From Nostoc sp. MS1 (GTDB lineage: Bacteria; Cyanobacteriota; Cyanobacteriia; Cyanobacteriales; Nostocaceae), in NCBI RefSeq assembly GCF_019976755.1, contig NZ_AP023441.1:1550001-1614000 (forward strand): a stretch of 64,000 nucleotides of DNA, read 5' to 3'. Positions 62,014 to 64,000 of the stretch are shown in pieces (position 1 is the first letter of the stretch; each line of letters starts with the position of its first letter). The notes under the pieces were generated by a model. That model ran no database searches, had not been told where the DNA came from, and saw nothing but the letters and a program-made list of their open reading frames with translations. The translations under genes were made by a program, and so were the position numbers.

Positions 62014-63162
62014 ATGCGTATAGCCTGGATTGGAAAAAAATCACCCTTTTGTGGCAACGTCACTTACAGTAGAGAAGTTACCAACGCCTTATTAGATAGG
62101 GGACATCAAGTAAGCTTCCTCCATTTTGCTCAAGAAGAACCTGAACCTGACAATTGGCCGAACTTCCAAGAAGTTTCCTTACCCTTCATTTACAAGTCGC
62201 AGGTTTATACAATTCCTACTTTCAAAGCGACTAAGGTTTTAACTGAGTCATTAAGGGAAATCAAACCAGATGTCGTCCATGCTTCGCTAACTTTATCCCC
62301 ATTAGACTTTTTTCTCCCAGAAATTTGTGACCAGTTAAATCTACCTCTGATTGCTACATTTCACACCCCATTTGCTGGCAAGGGTGCAAAACTAATATCA
62401 GGCACACAGCTTTTAGCCTATCAACTATACGCGCCTTTCTTAGATAACTATGATCGCGTGATTGTATTTTCCCAAATTCAGCGCGAACTATTGGCGAGTA
62501 TGGGTGTACGCGAAAAGAAAATCGCAGTCATTCCTAATGGGGTAGATACCAGCAAATACTCTCCAGGTACTTCCAATGTCAAAGCAGAATTTAAAGCTGA
62601 ACGCTTGTTTGTCTACCAAGGAAGAATAGCCCCAGAGAAAAATGTAGAATCTCTGTTAAGAGCTTGGAAACAAGCGAATATGGAGGCTGGTAGTAAATTA
62701 TTAATTGTCGGTGATGGGCCATTGAGAGCCACCCTGGAACCTTTTTATAATTCTGAGTATGGCGTGATCTGGTTGGGATTTTTAGCTAGTGAAGAGCGTC
62801 GGATAGAGATTTTACGAGGTGGTGATGTATTTATTTTACCCTCCTTAGTTGAAGGTTTATCCCTATCGTTATTAGAGGCGATGGCTTGTGGAATCGCTTG
62901 TCTAGCAACTGATGTAGGCGCAGATGGGGAAGTTTTAGAGAAAGGTGCTGGGGTAGTAATGAATACTAAGACAGTGCGATCGCAGTTACGCACCCTTTTA
63001 CCACTATTCCAAGACCATCCAGAGTTAACAACAGTGCTAGGGCAGAAAGCCAGAAATCGAGTTTTAGAACGTTATACTTTGAGTAAAAATATTACTCATT
63101 TGGAAGAATTGTATCAAGAAGTTCTTGCCCAGCAGCCAGTAAAACTAACTTGGGGAGCTTAG
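62014..63162 (+). CDS. Family 4 glycosyltransferase (DgdA-like possible)
   Basis: A 382-residue GT-B enzyme. It starts MRIAWIGKKSPFCGNVTYSR, with LIATFHTPFAGKGAKL, and the donor-binding half has KIAVIPNGVDTSKYSPG, VYQGRIAPEKNVESLLRAWK, LLIVGDGPLR, VEGLSLSLLEAMACGIACLA and ERYTLSKNITHLEELY. The E-x7-E type motif of GT4 is in EGLSLSLLE. The N-terminus resembles my memory of the cyanobacterial digalactosyldiacylglycerol synthase DgdA, which would place it in thylakoid lipid synthesis; a surface-glycan role is the alternative. It is a single gene. Confidence 0.88.
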   Translation: MRIAWIGKKSPFCGNVTYSREVTNALLDRGHQVSFLHFAQEEPEPDNWPNFQEVSLPFIYKSQVYTIPTFKATKVLTESLREIKPDVVHASLTLSPLDFFLPEICDQLNLPLIATFHTPFAGKGAKLISGTQLLAYQLYAPFLDNYDRVIVFSQIQRELLASMGVREKKIAVIPNGVDTSKYSPGTSNVKAEFKAERLFVYQGRIAPEKNVESLLRAWKQANMEAGSKLLIVGDGPLRATLEPFYNSEYGVIWLGFLASEERRIEILRGGDVFILPSLVEGLSLSLLEAMACGIACLATDVGADGEVLEKGAGVVMNTKTVRSQLRTLLPLFQDHPELTTVLGQKARNRVLERYTLSKNITHLEELYQEVLAQQPVKLTWGA

Positions 63163-63284
63163 AGGTAAGACATATTAATTTTTAGTTAGTTTCTTGTGAA
63201 TTTTAATCATTTAAAAAGCAGAGGTTAGCAATTTCTACTTTGCTACATTTCCAAATCATTAAAATAAACACTCTGTCTCATCAC

Positions 63285-64000
63285 TTACACATCCCAAACT
63301 TTCTTAGCTAATTGAGCTAACATTTCCTGCCTACGCTCAATTGCTGCTGAGTTCCATTCCTCAAATGTGTTTAAATCTTTTACTGCACGGTCAATAGCTG
63401 TGTTTAAGCCAATATTTATTGGTTCTACTATTGACCTAGTAATCAAAAATTTCGATTTTTGATAAGCTTTTTTCTTCACCTCAAATGTTTTATTCTTTAC
63501 AGAAGTATTGATAGGCTTCTCTATTAAAGTAAGGTTTCCTAAATATTTAACATATTTATCTATTTGGTCTTGTTTATCAAATGATGATTTAACTAACTCA
63601 TAATTCTGAGGTAATATATGCTCTATTTCAACAGTTTTATTTATATAATTTCTTAAATAGGTGTGAGCTTCTGTTTCTCCATAGGCTAATTCATCAATAT
63701 ATTGCGTAAGTTTAGCTAAAATATACTGCAATACCTTTTTTCGTACAGCATCTTCATCAAGTTTTTTAAAAGCAATTAGAAATTTCTCTGATAGCTTTTG
63801 TTTTTCTACTTGAATTTCTTCAGATATAAACTGTTCAAGTGATTCTTGATTAATAATTTGCCTTAGTTTAGATGCCCATTTTACAAATAAAACTTCAAGT
63901 TTACTTGACCTAGCTTCTGTAATAATATAGATAAATAAAAAATTTTCAAGATGTTTACAAATTTCCGTAAACATTTCCTTTGAGAAATGTTGAGCAGCTA
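63285..64000 (-). CDS. C-terminal part of a GmrSD/DUF262-DUF1524-type restriction protein (5' end outside window)
   Basis: The minus-strand frame is open through the window edge, so the N-terminus is missing; about 238 residues are visible (an internal Met at 63974 is not the start). DUF1524 features are present: the HNH-type TVEIEHILPQN with conserved His, followed by VKYLGNLTLIEKPINTSVKN and the FEVKKKAYQKSKFLITRSI block. GmrSD/DUF262 proteins are modification-dependent (type IV) nucleases acting on phage DNA with altered bases. The DUF262 ParB-like half should lie upstream. Whether the gene is complete cannot be judged here. Confidence 0.85.
   Translation of the reverse strand, partial: AAQHFSKEMFTEICKHLENFLFIYIITEARSSKLEVLFVKWASKLRQIINQESLEQFISEEIQVEKQKLSEKFLIAFKKLDEDAVRKKVLQYILAKLTQYIDELAYGETEAHTYLRNYINKTVEIEHILPQNYELVKSSFDKQDQIDKYVKYLGNLTLIEKPINTSVKNKTFEVKKKAYQKSKFLITRSIVEPINIGLNTAIDRAVKDLNTFEEWNSAAIERRQEMLAQLAKKVWDV

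Overview
The window is chromosomal DNA of a filamentous, heterocyst-forming type cyanobacterium (Nostoc/Anabaena group). Reasons: the photosystem II psbD-psbC pair with the conserved 17-bp overlap and GTG start, ycf4, tocopherol genes, a close match to the Anabaena calcium-binding protein CcbP, frequent HIP1 octamers (GCGATCGC), and many short tandem heptamer repeats and palindromic intergenic repeats. The gene order around psbD (ketoacyl synthase, peptidyl-prolyl isomerase, ycf4, psbDC, with a carotenoid oxygenase and a BT1-type transporter beside them) agrees with what I remember of Anabaena sp. PCC 7120, but no identity was computed.

Layout. 1-996: C-terminal end of an unrecognised gene. 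996-7728: four co-directed genes (RcaD-like protein; AAA-type ATPase with a C-terminal helix-turn-helix; a fusion of a DEDDy 3'-5' exonuclease, a Cas4/RecB-like Fe-S nuclease and an FtsK/HerA-like DNA translocase; ParA-type ATPase). This is the best candidate for an under-described system. 7890-11480: a convergent WD40-KAP NTPase with membrane segments. 11.9-21.8 kb: Uma2 nuclease, ileS, a convergent TcmP/Gp37-Gp68 pair, DUF4926, ccbP, a sugar acetyltransferase, a REC-PAS-GGDEF regulator and a lysozyme. 21.8-30.2 kb: a medium-chain reductase, a TpsB outer-membrane transporter, an FHA-PAS-GAF-GGDEF-EAL protein, argS and a Uma2 remnant. 30.4-42 kb: photosynthesis and plastid-type functions (carotenoid oxygenase, BT1 transporter, ketoacyl synthase, lipoprotein PPIase, ycf4, psbD, psbC, homogentisate phytyltransferase, tocopherol methyltransferase). 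42-48.3 kb: KtrB-KtrA potassium uptake, a TPR protein, queA, a small conserved protein and YraN. 48.9-52 kb: a glycosyltransferase followed by an intact-looking insertion sequence. 52.6-63.2 kb: rsfS-CGLD27-asparaginase cluster, initiator tRNA, a DUF697 GTPase, an aspartic protease, an orphan C5 DNA methyltransferase, deoC, recO, an MFS protein and a GT4 glycosyltransferase. 63.3-64 kb: C-terminal part of a GmrSD/DUF262-DUF1524-type restriction protein running off the window.

Themes. Housekeeping and photosynthesis genes are interleaved with small modules that look like genome-defence or DNA-maintenance functions. Intergenic space is rich in heptamer repeats and hairpin elements, some touching start or stop codons and one apparently inside queA. 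No CRISPR array, rRNA operon or prophage was seen, and only one tRNA gene.
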